Of a stretch of 64,000 nt of DNA, positions 12,076 through 24,079 are shown in pieces (the first letter of the stretch is position 1; each line of letters begins with the position of its first letter). The position numbers and the translations under genes were made by a program. This stretch comes from Diploptera punctata (lineage: Eukaryota; Arthropoda; Insecta; Blattodea; Blaberidae): assembly GCA_030220185.1 (NCBI GenBank), contig JASPKZ010009921.1:21933-85932 (forward strand), read 5' to 3'. The notes under the pieces were generated by a model, which saw nothing but the letters and a program-made list of their open reading frames with translations, searched no databases and was not told where the DNA came from.

Positions 12076-12749
12076 ATTCAACTATAAACCGAAAGTGAAA
12101 GGAAAAATCAGTTGCCCCATAGGTAGATGAAATGACTCAACATTTTGTTGTGAAAAAATATCAACGGCCTACTTCCAGCAGGCAGAAGAGGAAGATGAAG
12201 AAGAAAAGACCATAGGCATTCAGGTTTTGGTAGCCTTATGCTAGCTAAACACTGTCCCCAGTCGTCATCATCATCATCATCATCACCATCATATTCGTTT
12301 AAATATTAGAACATAGTGTGTCAATTAGTGTCTTGTATCAAAAGCGTCTTAGATCTTCGCAAATTGCGATGCCTCTAGAAATACCCTATGCAGACTGTAA
12401 CATTTTTTGGTCATCTTTCAGAAGACATCTTCTTCAACGATCCTCCCACGAAAATCTCCATTTAATTGAGTATTCGAATAATTAGCATCCTAGAGTATTT
12501 CTCAATCAATATCATATCGGCTGCTTGTATTCTCTATTCGTTAGCCTTCCTTACAGTCCAAGCCTTATTTCCATAGGCCAACAATCTTCATCGTGCGTGA
12601 ATTCTTGTACGCATTTCCAATTTAGATGGTTTAAGTGCATTATTAATTGCTCCTGTAAATTTCGTAAGATATGAAATTTTGTGTGTTTAGTCGTGAATGT
12701 TTAAATAGAAAAAGTTATTTCCAGGAAATTAATTGTAGTTTTTTTTTGG

Positions 12750-13075
12750 GGGTTCTTCACCTATAAGACAAATATCAAGAAATATTTAAGCCCCAAACGG
12801 TCCGCAAACATAATCTAGCCAACATAATCAACATCATAACATTTGCCATGCTAAGTATGAATATGAGAGTGAATGTGTGTTTCATCCTCGTGTTGTGATA
12901 TTTCGGAGGAGGTGCTGTCATTAAGCTGATTACTCATTCGGTAGGAGGCCCTCAAAGCCCTTCTGTGTTCAAAAAAGTATGTACGTGATCCATTGTTTAA
13001 AATCTCTCTCCCGACAGGCCATGCCACTATAAGGCCGGGTAGCGTGTGGCATTTAAAATGTACCATATGATGAAA
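12750..13075 (+). repeat. SINE body plus tail type beta, head missing
   Basis: It begins within the common body (CACCTATAAGACAAATATC, CCCCAAACGGTCC). It continues into the beta tail, with TCATTCGGTAGGAGGCC, ATCTCTCTCCCGACAGG and CCGGGTAGCGTG, ending near 13075. It lines up along its length with 38640-38940. Confidence 0.7.
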
Positions 13076-13084
13076 AGTTAAACT

Positions 13085-13335
13085 AACTTAATAGGATGAA
13101 TGTATGTATAAACCCCTGCAGACACGGGTGCTCCATTGAGGGAGTTTCTTAACATGCTAATTTAGTTAGACTTATTTACCTACAGAGGGCAACGAGTGAC
13201 ACGTAGTTTAGCACATCGCCTCAGTGAGAAATATCCATCACTCAGGAAATTTGTCCCGACCGGAAATCGAACCAGGGCCCGCTGCATACGAGGCACGGAC
13301 GCTACCCTGAGACTACGGCAGTGGATAATGGAATG
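13085..13335 (-). repeat. tRNA-derived SINE, separate family
   Basis: On the minus strand a tRNA-like head ends at a B box GGTTCGATTTCC (about 13263-13275), then CGGTCGGGACAAATTTCC. The body runs leftward to about 13085. The open frame at 13196-13462 merely crosses it. Confidence 0.6.
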
Positions 13336-13339
13336 GAAT

Positions 13340-14210
13340 AATTATATATTCTCATATATTCAATTTGTTTACTATTTATACAATTTTTACTTGGATATTC
13401 GTTTTTTTAACAATGCCAAAGATTTTTTTCTGTCGAAATTTGCGTATCAAATTTTGAGGTAGTTGTTTTAATTATACAGTTCTCTACAAATAATAGCGAT
13501 TATAACTTGATTTTCTGGAAAGTAATGTATCATGGTAAGCAATTTGATTGATATCGGTTGCCAAAAGATGATCTTGACTTCATAGTTTCAAGCTTTGGTT
13601 CATATTGATATTAATCCTTGTATTACACCTTAATTAATGTGAACCCAGTGAGATATTCTGCGTTCAGTTCTAATAGCAATTTCATCGTTAGTAGAGTAAC
13701 GGAAATTTGGTGCGCACTCAGTGTCACTCTTAGTTAGAAAGTCATGTAGTATGCTGAGGATATTAAACAACTTAAATGCATAATAACACTAATAATTATG
13801 TGTGCCACTATTATTAGTGCAAAAGTTAAAACTAAGAATTTGCATCAAAGTACATTGACGATCCGTCAAAATATTTCATTTCTGAATTTAATTTTTTTTA
13901 TGTTTAAAAACAATTCAGCATCTTATAAGCCCCAGACATAAAAATACATTATGATTTTATTTTTTATTCGCGTGAATATGAAAATCAAAAGGGTATACAG
14001 AGTAGATAGAACTGTACCGACATACTTTCACTGGTTATTCAGGAATGTTGCCTGAATGTTTTCATATAAGAAAACCATGAACTCAGGTGACATACTACAG
14101 AGTAATTTAGTATCTATTGCTGCTATTTCTTTATCAAAACCTATCTTATTATTTTGTATATAACAATTTATGAAACATATTTTTTAGGATGACTCTCCAT
14201 ATTTAATCGA
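13340..14210. other. No recognised gene
   Basis: AT-rich sequence. CAGTTCTCTACAAATAATAG at 13480 resembles a Tc1-type terminal repeat, but I found no matching inverted partner nearby, so it is not annotated as an element. Confidence 0.45.
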
Positions 14211-14211
14211 T

Positions 14212-14460
14212 GAATGTAGTTTTTATTTAACGACGCTCTTTAACAGCTGAGGTCATTTGTGTCGCATTAAAATCTGGGCGTGACAGTTGTGACAAATTTT
14301 GATAAGAAGTCTCTCTTTTTCAGGTTGATCTTATTTTAGAGCAATGTATTTACTTCCCTACCAAAGGAAGCCACGTTAGGGATTTTACGCGCTTTAATAT
14401 TAAACGGCTCCTACCCGGATTGAACCCGCTAATCCACTATTTCACCGTGACCAACTGATT
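14212..14460 (-). repeat. tRNA-derived SINE, third family
   Basis: Minus-strand head with the B-box complement CGGATTGAACCCGC (about 14417). It is followed leftward by a body ending in TATTTAACGACGCTC (14224), a motif typical of widespread invertebrate SINE tails. It is moderately decayed. Confidence 0.55.
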
Positions 14461-14699
14461 GATAAACGTATAGTTGTTGTTAATTTGTGTTTTTCTTTTT
14501 TCTCCTCATTTCTTAATTTTCTGTTCTTATGTTTATTTTTTTTTACCCACTTCACTTTCAAATATAAACACACAGACTGGTATGCAGATTTAAAATCCTC
14601 TACCCCGATTGGAAATGTACTAGGGCCGCTGGACTGGAAGATGGGGAACTACCGATTTCGTCACGATGACTAATTGTTAGACAGGCAAACACAATTTAT

Positions 14700-14815
14700 T
14701 AATTAAATAAAAATAAAACGTAGTTTTATTTGATTTTCATATATATTATATAATTCAGTGACAGCTGTTTCGGTACACTGTACCTTCTTCAGACATGTTA
14801 ACACAATTTATTTAA
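14700..14815 (-). repeat. Penelope-like element 3' end fragment
   Basis: The minus strand reads CTGAAGAAGGTACAGTGTAC then CGAAACAGCTGTC, followed by an AT-rich end. This 'CTGAAGA..GG...CGAAAC' wording is characteristic of the 3' region of Penelope-like retroelements. No coding part remains. Confidence 0.55.
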
Positions 14816-14824
14816 AGAGGTAAA

Positions 14825-15112
14825 ACGATCCTACCACCGACCTTTAAAAGCATTTTCAGTAGTAGGGGGTTAAGCCTCTCAACTCTCTAGACAATCGGCA
14901 CTTGATGTCAGCGGGGTTTTCAGTCCTGTGTGACGAACGCATTAACCCCTGATCAAACATCTTGTACTCATTTCCATTAGAGGTGAGTGCAATGGTGTCA
15001 TAGCAAGATATAGGCCAGTTTAAACACTTGACCACATCGGGAATCCAACCCGCGACTTTCCGGATTATAGCGTATTGCCTTGACCTACTACGTTACGACA
15101 TACCACCGTAAT
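14825..15112 (-). repeat. tRNA-derived SINE2
   Basis: The reverse complement matches 24985-25290 from the tRNA-like head through GACATCAAGTGCCGATTGTC to the CCTACTACTG end. It is more diverged than the copies at 24985 and 57435. Confidence 0.75.
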
Positions 15113-15114
15113 TT

Positions 15115-15890
15115 AATCATCGATACAATAAAAACAACTAATTTGCTTCGTTGATATTTCAAAACAACGCTATTTAAAACACGCTGTTACAATTAAAACG
15201 CGTCCTATCAATCCACTCAGACTTTTGCTCGTGTGTTGTACTAATGGCGTTCAAAGGGGGGAGGACGAACACTATTCATTTGTTTCTCCATTCCACCTAC
15301 AGAATCACCCTTCTTCATCTTCAACTTCAACACACTCGTTTATCCACTAAACTTCCATGCATCCAATCAAATTGTCCTTACGTTCGTTCATGCAGTAATT
15401 CGACTTAATTACTGACCAACCAACCATCCGTTGATTCATCCCGTTGTTATGCACGTACTTTCAGTACATCAATCCGACTGTTAATCTCTCCTTCTACTAC
15501 AGGGGTGTGGGTTACATACTCTGAGAGCCCCTGGGCACGCACACAAATTTTGCCGCACTAACTACAGATAAGATAAAATACAAAACAGTTCATTGCAGTG
15601 TCCATTAAAATGCGTATCCAGTAGTATAAAGCTACCGGTGATGGTAATTGCATTGTGCATCACTAATCAGAGTTCATGCCGTTTAAGGAATCGAAAACCG
15701 CACACAAAATGAGGCGCGCTCACACTGAGAAAGAAGACACCCGGGCCTGATCAACTTTCTCTTGCGCACATTATTATAAAATACAAGTGTTTCAAACATA
15801 ATATTATCAGTAACAATAACACAAAAAGTATAAATAATGTATTATTTCACTATCACTTAAATACATTTATGTTAGGTATAAAATTTTATT
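15115..15890. other. No recognised gene
   Basis: No open frame with a domain. About 15700-15750 has CACCCGGGCC-type wording seen in the reversed beta SINE tail, but it is too short to call. Confidence 0.45.
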
Positions 15891-15891
15891 T

Positions 15892-18436
15892 CCCTCCATG
15901 GTATCTTTACCTTGTCGTGGTAGAGTGGCTTGCGTGCTTAAATGATCCCGATAGCTATGCCGGCCGTAGCATTGCTGCCGATAGGGTTACCCTTGCAGGA
16001 CTTGTCGAAGGTGACAAGCCTGAAGAAAAAGATACCTTGTCGAAATAGGTACGATCATTCACCGTGAATATACAACCGTCAAGAAATGCGGACATGGGTT
16101 CAACTGGGGTAAAATTTTCCCCATTCGGTTCTCCCGGGCGGGGACTATTTCAGGGAACCCATGCCAAAGGCTCAAACACAGGGACATGTTTCTGGGAACA
16201 TGGAATGTTACTACTTTATATAATAGCAGAGCACTAGAGATATTAACGCGGGAATTAGATAAATCGCCCAGGAATTTAGGTGGCCATGAGTAGGTAGTCA
16301 GGAATCAGGAAGTTTTGCTTTATACTACGGGGGTGCAGAAAGTCCTGAATTTGGAACGGGTTTTTTAGTCAGAAGGAGGATCCTGTACGCTATCCGAGGT
16401 ATTAATTTTGTCAGTGACAGGATATCATACATAATTCTAAAGGTTAAAGAACATGATTTTATAACTGTAAATGTACAAGTTCCCACAATAGATAAAGATG
16501 ACAAGATCAAGGATGAGTTTTAAGAAGAATTAGAATGCTTACTTTTTAGCTTTTCACGATATCATATGAAAATTGTCTTAGGAGATTTTAATGTAAAAGT
16601 GGGGCGGGAAGATATATTCACACCAACAATAAGCAAATGCAGTCTTCATGAAGATAGTAAGGACAACGGGGTTAGATTAGTCACCTATGCCACATCTAAG
16701 AATCTCATTGTTAAGATCACAACAATTCCGCATAAGGATATTCATAAATACACCTGGACGTCTCCAGATGGAGAACCTCGGAACCAGATGGATCATGTAT
16801 TAGTGGACAAACGCCGACAAAGTAGCATCGTCGATGTTAGATCAGTTAGAGGGACAGACTGCAATTAGGATCATCATCTGGTAAGGGTGAAAATCAGACA
16901 ACGGCTATCGCTTATGGGTTGAACAAACGCTAAAGATGGTCCTGAAAACTTTGAATTAAAAAACGTGAAAAATAATGAAATCCGACAAGAATACCCAATC
17001 AACATTGCTAATAGATTTGAAGTACTGGAATTTTCTGATGACAATGTGGAAAATGAAGAAGGAACTGATATAAATAAAGTATGGGAGGCTATATGAGATA
17101 CTATGAAATTGTCAGCATCAGAAAGCATTGGTTATTTAAAAAAGAGGAAAATCAAGAAATGGTTTGATGAGGAATGTGCCGACATTGTAAAGAAAAGATA
17201 GGTAGCAAAAAATTAAATAGTTACACGAGCCAAATGAGGTGTATTTCGTGCAAATGGTAGTATTAGATGGGAAACCATCAGACTACTAAAGAGTAAAAAG
17301 AGGGTATATTTGAGAGAGAAGATTAATGATCTTGAAATTAATACAAAAAACAGGAACATTAGAAAATTATATCAGGGAATTTGGATAGAGAAGAAAGGGT
17401 TTCAGGCTAGAACAAATATAATTCGAAATGAAAATGGGGAAATGATTGCAGATTCCAGGAGTATATTAAATAGATGGAAAAGTTACTTTAATCAGCTATT
17501 AAATATACATAGAGAACAGGACATTGAGGAGGATAATTTACAGACAGCAGAAATGCTAGTCGCAGAACCAAGTGCATTAGAGTTTCAAATGGCGATAGAA
17601 AAATTGAAGATGTATAAAGCATCAGGTTCAGATGAGATCCCAGCAGAACTGATAAAATCAGGGGGGGGAATTGATGGACAAGATACGCCGGCCGGTTGCT
17701 TAGTATGATTTAGGAAAAAGACATTCTTCCAGATTAATGGAAAAAATAGATCATCCTACCAATTTATAAAAAATGAGATAAAACTGATTCCAACAACTAC
17801 AGGGTCATCTCATTACTTTCAACTTCGTACAAAATTCTTACAAATATATTAGTAAGCAGAATTACTCCCTACATTGATGACATTCGAGGAGATCATCAAT
17901 GTTCATTTAGAAGAAAAGGTCTACAACAGATCAGATTTTTAGTATAAGACAGATTTTAGAAAAGAAATGGGAATATAATTGTTCTGTACATCAACTATAT
18001 GTAGAATTAAAAAAAAACATTTGATTCAATTTAGAGGGAGACGTTACACAGTATCCTGCTGGAGTTCGGAATTCCAAAAAAAGTTAGTTACACTTATACG
18101 AAAGTGTCTAAATGGCACAAAGGGTAGGGTGCATGTAGGCAAAGAGTTTTCGGGCATTTTTGAAGTTCAGAATGGGTTGAAGCAAGGAGATGTACTATCT
18201 CCTCTACTATTTAATTTAGTACTAGTGCATCCCATAAAATCTTTTGAGGATGAGGAAGGCCTACAACTCAATGGTAATAATGAGCTGTTAGTTTATGCTG
18301 ATGATGTAGTACTATTGGGCGATAGCGAGGAGATACTAAAGGACAACACGCACACACTAAGGAATAGGACTGGAAGTAAATATCAATAAAACTAAATATA
18401 TGGTCACACGTAGAAATGCATTATATAATGGGAAAT
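15892..18436 (+). pseudogene. RTE-A copy, degraded and 3'-truncated
   Basis: This is a second copy of the element at 30043-33280, on the opposite strand, sharing its first bases (CCCTCCATGGTATCTTTACC). The endonuclease survives as GTWNV (about 16196), VGREDIF after GDFNVK (about 16580-16620), KYTWTSPDGE and DHVLVD (about 16746-16810), and a DHH where SDHH is expected (about 16870). The RT region has KASGSDEIPAELIKSGG (about 17617), KQGDVLSPLLFNLV (about 18180) and YADDVVLLGD (18294). It carries more than ten stops and frameshifts. The copy stops at about 18436, where a mariner remnant begins, so the 3' end is lost. Confidence 0.9.
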
Positions 18437-19089
18437 GACAGCTAATGACAAATGATAAAAGTTAGAATTTCCGATCATGGCTGCATTTATCTAACCACGT
18501 CCGATGTTACCTAAATAACGCCATTCTAGGGCATTGGATTGGAAGAGGAGGAATAGAAGATCAATTTCATCGCCGGTGGCCTCCGCGGTCACCCCGTGTG
18601 ATTTTTTATATGTGGTTTTACATATGTTGAGGAACCAGCTATAACGGCTGGGGGACTCGACAAGCTAACCACATGTCACCCCTACACTGGCTGTTGATCA
18701 TCTACCTCTGTGATTGACACATGTGGATGTGAAGGGCCAGCATCCGGCTGTTAAAAGGGCAACCGCTGAAAAGTGGAAGGACCCTCAATCGGTTTTACAT
18801 ACAAGACCGAGTTTTTATTCCCCTTATGCCTGACACTTTTGAAAATCTGCGACATCGAATTATTGAAGCTGTTAATTCGGCAACTAGAGACCAGCTGAAT
18901 CTTGTTTGGCAAGAAATGAGCCACCGTTTTCATGTTTGTCGTGTAGTACTTGTTGCTAATATTGAATGCCTAAAATAGTGAAATTTGAACTTTTCTCTTT
19001 CCAGGTATGCTGGAATTGTGTTTCTCTTTTTGTAGTTTGGAAGAAATAAATCCTTGAAGTCTGTTCCTTCTTTTTGAATAGCCCTGTAC
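18437..19089 (+). pseudogene. Mariner-family transposase, C-terminal remnant
   Basis: The frame reads VRCYLNNAILGHWIGRGG, then WPPRSPR (about 18500-18597), matching the third-catalytic-residue region of the transposase at 60714. The aspartate of SPDL is replaced (SPRV). After removing a 166-base insert the frame continues as VIFYMWFYIQDRVFIPLMPD, then NLRHRIIEAVN and LVWQEM. It ends at TAG near 18978. A terminal TTGAATAGCCCTGTAC at 19074-19089 looks like the right inverted repeat. The left half is missing. Confidence 0.8.
18614..18801. mobile_element. 166-bp unidentified insertion with 11-bp target-site duplication
   Basis: GGTTTTACATA occurs at 18614-18624 and again at 18791-18801. Collapsing the pair removes 18625-18790 plus one copy and rejoins the transposase reading frame exactly. 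The insert has no poly(A), no terminal inverted repeat and no tRNA-like box that I recognise. The 11-bp duplication suggests retroposition by a LINE enzyme. Confidence 0.85.
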
Positions 19090-19740
19090 TTTAAAGTATC
19101 ATCTGACAAGAATAACTTTGAAACAAAAAAAAATGGAATATGTTCATAATAAAACGTTCTATTGTGTAATGATATGTTACGTTTTTTGAAATATGTAGAA
19201 CTGTGAATTGTACTCGTATACTAAAATATGAAAAAATGTGGAACAACAATAGTATCTTAAACCACTGCAAATGCCCTATTACGTTAACACATGACGAAAT
19301 TTTAACTTTATTTAATAACTATAGCAAGGCATTTAATGACCTATAAATAATTTGGTTACAAATGCAAAATAATTGTATTTATAACCCAAAATTACAAACA
19401 AAATATCAAGAAAATTTAAAAAATAACCAATAAAAAGTAAAGAATTACCAACAAAATGCTGTTTATTACATTTAGCACTCACCTGGTTACTGAGTTACAT
19501 GAAATAAAACATAATATACCATAACATCAAATATTAAAACAAAAGTATAACATTTACTTGAAAAACATATTACAGTACCTTTTATGACAGAAAATCTATT
19601 TCAGTGCACTTTTACAATAATTTTGAATTGAACCTAACAATTAAAACTTTGCGGAGAATCTCAAACAAAAATGACTATATTATCTGCTAGTACTGACTTA
19701 TAAATACAAAAACTCCTACTTCGTCGGAAACAATTGGAAC
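18990..19740. other. No gene beyond the mariner end
   Basis: After 19089 the sequence is AT-rich. No coding region or repeat is recognised up to the hAT-like stop near 19745. Confidence 0.5.
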
Positions 19741-20018
19741 AAACTCATAGCAAGCAATATCCTGTATTCAACTGACTGTCAGCAAGAGAAATATGTTCAA
19801 CAGACAAAGCTCTGCTAATTGAACACAATGTTGTGTTCCCCATGTTGTAGTCTATATCCTTATTCACTTCCAATGCCACTGTATCATCCAATTTACCACA
19901 TGCTCGACTCAAATCATGCATTACTTTATCCACCATTTGTAGCTCTTCCACTGAGGTCACATGAGATTTTTCCAGAGAAGTTATGTCATCACAAAGGAAC
20001 GCAAAATTTTTATTTATA

Positions 20019-21605
20019 CAGGGTGTATCAAAAAGGATGCGCAAACTTACATGGTTGAAAGTACACGATAATAGAAGCAACAGTGCCCCAGTAAACATTG
20101 GTCCGCAAATGAGCCGTTTGCGAGATAATTATGAATGTATGGTTACAAGCAGCCACTGGCGTCATTGTTTGTAACATCGTACGGTTTACACCTTGCGCAT
20201 TTAAAGCCGTCATACGTTCTTTGTTTACAAAACAGAAAATTGCCGAGAGGTAACCATACGCGCAGAACGTACAGGACGGATACAATACACAGTCTCAAAA
20301 GGTATCGGTCTCGTCTGAGGAGTAACACTTGTGCTGTGTTGTAATTAAAATGGAACCTTACAATAACGAAGAGTATGGGGATATGCATTTCATGTACGGT
20401 AGAGCTAATGGCAATGCACGGGAGGCTGCACGCTTGTACCAAGAAACATATCCTGATCAAAGACACCCCAAACGTCGTACATTTACAAGCGCCTGAGAGA
20501 AAATGGGGGTTTTGCACATGGCAGAAGCAGTAGGTAGGCATTACGCCTGAGGTTGAGGATATGGTGTTGGAAGCAGTACAGCTCTCTACAGGAACCTCGA
20601 CAAGAAGAATTGCCACACATGTGCCTGTACTAAGCCACAGTAGTGTATGGAGACATTTACAGCGCAATTTACTGTACCCTTACCACCTCCAACGAGTTCA
20701 ATATCTCAATGATGCGGACTTTGTTCATAGAGTTTCGTCAGTGGATGCAACAACAGACTGTAGTCAATCCTTGTTTCGCATGTAACATTTTATTTACAGA
20801 CGAAGCAGGATTCACACGCGTTGGTGTTTTTAATTATCATAATACACATTTTTGGTGTGAAATAAACCCATATGCTCTTCATGAGTCACCACATCTTCAC
20901 CGTTTCTCACTGAATATGTGGTTAGGGGTACTAGGTGAACATCTCATTGGGCCACACATTCTTACTTGAAGATATTCCCTTTCTGCAACGTCGAAGTTTG
21001 TGGTACATGCATTATGGAGCTCCGGCACGTTGTGCTGCTGCTGTGAGACTGCATCTAACGCGCAGATGCGGCCAAAGATGGTTAGGTCGAGGCGAAGCTG
21101 TACCTTGGCCTCCAAGATTACCTGATCTAAATCCTTTGGATGTTTGTGTCTGGGGGTCACCTCAAAAGCGAAGTGTACAGCACACCCGTTAACACGGCTG
21201 AAGAATTGGAGCAGAGATTTCTACATGCTTGTCAAGAATTCAGAAATGATCCAGGGGTTTTTGAAAGAATTCGACATTCATTGCAGAGACGAGCACAGCA
21301 TAGCATCCAGATGCAAGTAAGACACATCGAACACCTCCTTTAACAGCTAACCCATAAGTGAAATGAAATGTAAAATGTGAACTAAATGAGATGGAAATTA
21401 ATAGTAAAGTCTGAATTTAAATTAATTTGTACAGTACTAACTATGACGATGTTTATAATGAAGTCAGTGGCGGCTTTTAACCATACATTCGTAATTATCT
21501 CGCAAACGGCTCGTTTGCGGACCCATGTTTACTGGGACATTTTTGCTTCAATTATTGTGTACTTTCAACCATGTAAGTTTGCGCCATCCTTTTTGATACA
21601 CTGTG
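20019..21605 (+). mobile_element. IS630-Tc1-mariner-like transposon with about 145-bp inverted repeats
   Basis: The ends (20019-20165 and 21462-21605) are inverted copies of each other with a few mismatches, beginning CAGGGTGTATC on the left. The element lies between TA dinucleotides (20017-20018 and 21606-21607), the standard target duplication for this superfamily. It is inserted in the hAT-like gene on the opposite strand, so it is the younger of the two. The terminal repeats are much longer than the 20-30 bp of classical mariner. Confidence 0.85.
20350..21343 (+). pseudogene. Mariner-like transposase, degraded
   Basis: It starts MEPYNNEEYGDMHFMYGRAN and has the helix-turn-helix region to about 20490, where a frameshift and stop occur. 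First-aspartate region: LFTDEAGFTRVGVFN (about 20792). A MWLGVLGEHLIGP strand follows. A deletion of roughly 20 codons lies near 20968. The second catalytic region reads YMHYGAPAR (about 21002), where HDGAPAH or QQDGAPPH is usual, so the aspartate is replaced by tyrosine. The third region reads LPDLNPLDVCVWG (about 21116). It ends at TAA 21341-21343. It cannot encode active transposase. Confidence 0.85.
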
Positions 21606-22669
21606 TATAACAAAGTTTACCAGCAATTTTTTTATCAGCGAACAGTTCTTGCACCTTTTTTATTGACACAGACTCACCATAATTGAAATAATCTACAACT
21701 TTATTCACAACGTCGAAATTCTGTAATAATAACTACAAGCTTCGAGCCACGTTCCCCATCTAGTCAAAACCAGTGAAAAGGGCAATTTAATTTCTGGAGT
21801 TTCTGTTTTGAATGCTACAACTCGAGAGGGGGCTTTCTCTACGCATCAAATTAATTAATCCACTTCAGGAAAATGTTTACATACTTCTTCCGCAACCCTG
21901 TCAAATGCATGTGCTAAACATGTCTAATGCACAATTTTTGTATAGAGTACACTTAAATAAGCAGCAGCTTTCATCATGTAGGGTGCTGCGTCTCTTATAA
22001 ATAGCAATAAATTGGAATTCCGAATCCCATCAGGCCAAAGTATTCGCAATGCATTGTCAAATACTAAGCTAATCGTTGAATAGTTGAATTTGTCCAGCTG
22101 CTCACAATGTAGATGAAATTGTTCTCCAGGACTGTGTTCTTCTAGAACTCCAATAATTACATTCGCTACATAATGGACTACAGACTCTGCAGTCTCGTCG
22201 ATGGATATTAATTTTTTCAAATCCTTTCTCTTATTTGTTGCAAAGTTTTGTCGTAGCACCGACCCATATAGATTCTTCTCAACGTTATGGGATCTGAAAT
22301 TAAATTCCCAGTTCTCCTCTTCTAATAAATTTCGTAGCTTAGGATGATTCAACTTGTGAAGTCAAATATGGGCAGATAAAAATGCTTCCAATAGTTTCTC
22401 ACAAAATGGCGTAAATATTCAACAAGTTTCCCCCAGAAACATCTGCTGTAAATTTACACTGCAACTATTTTTCAAATTGCTGCACACCACGTTTATATTT
22501 CTCCCGTGACATGTGTTGTTCTACCGTAAACTTTTTTTTTGCAGAAGTAACTTTCAAACATAACAGATATTACTGAAAAATATATGACTGTCCGTGGAAA
22601 AGTATTTTCTCCATATTTTGAAACAAATGCCTTTAATTTAACACTATTACGCTTCGTAACTTAAAGCAT

Positions 22670-23938
22670 TTTGCTCTTATCGTGTTCGTAAAGATGGCTA
22701 GAAACCCTTACTTAACAGCACAACAGCACCGGTTTACCTGAATACAGTTATTTCCCTGGGAGTGTGGGCAAGTCCATTAAGCACATTCCTTGAAAAATAT
22801 AAGTAGGAGCTGGCATAAGCTCTAAGAAATTGAATCTCTAGGAAAGTTCATTATGCACATTCCTCGAAAAATAGGGGTAAGAATTAGAATAATATCTACT
22901 TAGTTTCAATAAATTGTATTGACAAGCAAAAATACTGATGTATGATAAACATTTCGAATTAAATTCAAATAACCCCACAGCCTTCCGGAAAAGTGTTAAA
23001 ACTACTCAAAATAACCTAAATTTGCCAAAATAAATAATATTTATCCCTAAAAATTACGAAGTTGCAAAAGAATGCCCTAACAAATTGTTTTTAATTAACC
23101 CGTAATTCAACGTCATATATTTTCATATATGCAAGCAATGGTTTCAAATTTCATAGGAAAAATGTACAAAAATCATTAATTGCCTTGCCATGGTAATAAG
23201 AAATATGGATGATAAGTCATAAGTATCCTGAGCAAAAATTAAGACCAAATAATGTTTAATGAAATATGCTATTCTCTTTAGACATTACATGCTGTACTTA
23301 CAATCGGATACATCAATCTAAGGTAAAAAAGAATTTTAGATATGCGAAAATTAATGTAGGTGTTTGAGGGCGATTTCAGTTTTGTGCTCAAAGAGAGTGC
23401 TAACAATAGTATCGCTTGTTTGATAATAGTTAAATTATATAGAAGCCCATATTGATACGAACATTCGTTGTAAAAATATGATTGATCACTCTGTATTTTA
23501 TGCTTCTCCATGACAGATTACCAAGTTGACTGATACGTTGGTCAATTAACGTGACTGTGACCATTGATACCGAAGCACATATGCTCAATGAGGCATGTTG
23601 CAAAGCTACATAAACATCGGCATCCGAGCAACCATCTGCAATACGGTCACACATAGGATTGGATTAAACCCAGTCGGGGTTTCCATGATCTACTGTACAG
23701 GCTTGTAAGCCATGTCCGATAAGCTAATTACTCCACATCTCCCAGCAAACTACCCTTCCCTTTTTCCTTTCACAATCCAATGAGCGTAATCTAAAGATTA
23801 CAGTGTTATACCAAATATTATAGTTATTCGAAGTGATAGTTTTGTCATGTTTGAAGTTATGATTATACAAGACGTATCATAAGTAACCATGATTAAACTT
23901 AATTTTAAGGCTTCAATTTACAAATATTCAGCTAAAAT
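22670..23938. other. No recognised gene
   Basis: Nothing with a domain. Around 23655-23685 the minus strand has a GGGTTTAATCC-like string that weakly resembles a tRNA B box, but no A box or body supports a SINE. Confidence 0.4.
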
Positions 23939-23960
23939 ACTACTACTACTACTACTACTA

Positions 23961-24000
<40 letters not shown>

Positions 24001-24029
24001 TAATAATGATTCTTATTATTATTGTTACT

Positions 24030-24076
<47 letters not shown>
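23939..24076. repeat. (TAC)n, (AAT)n simple repeat cluster
   Basis: TAC/ACT units at 23939-23960, then AAT runs at 23961-23998 and 24030-24076. The cluster ends directly at the 3' end of the RTE-C copy on the minus strand, whose tail is GAT/ATT-rich. Confidence 0.9.
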
Positions 24077-24077
<1 letters not shown>

Positions 24078-24079
24078 CA

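Larger units (their letters stand above)
19745..22665 (-). pseudogene. hAT-like transposase (CGGBP1-like/DUF659 type), split
   Basis: Reading leftward, the protein starts near 22665 with VKLKAFVSKYGEN, an N-terminal zinc-finger-like region that is badly decayed to 22360. It continues as an open stretch (22352-21924) with RNLLEEENW, SIDETAESVVHYVANVIIGV (catalytic-core wording) and LLLFIRDAAPYMMKAAAYL. Then comes CLAHA-type and KKV wording (about 21900-21620). A mariner-like element interrupts at 20019-21605. The C-terminus resumes at 20016 with NFAFLCDDITSLEKS and stops at 19745. The order and wording fit a recurrent insect hAT-derived family. Several stops and frameshifts make it non-functional. 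Confidence 0.75.

Noticed and set aside
13478..13510. Possible Tc1-type terminal repeat (CAGTTCTCTACAAATAATAG)
   Set aside because: No inverse copy or transposase remnant was found within several kilobases.
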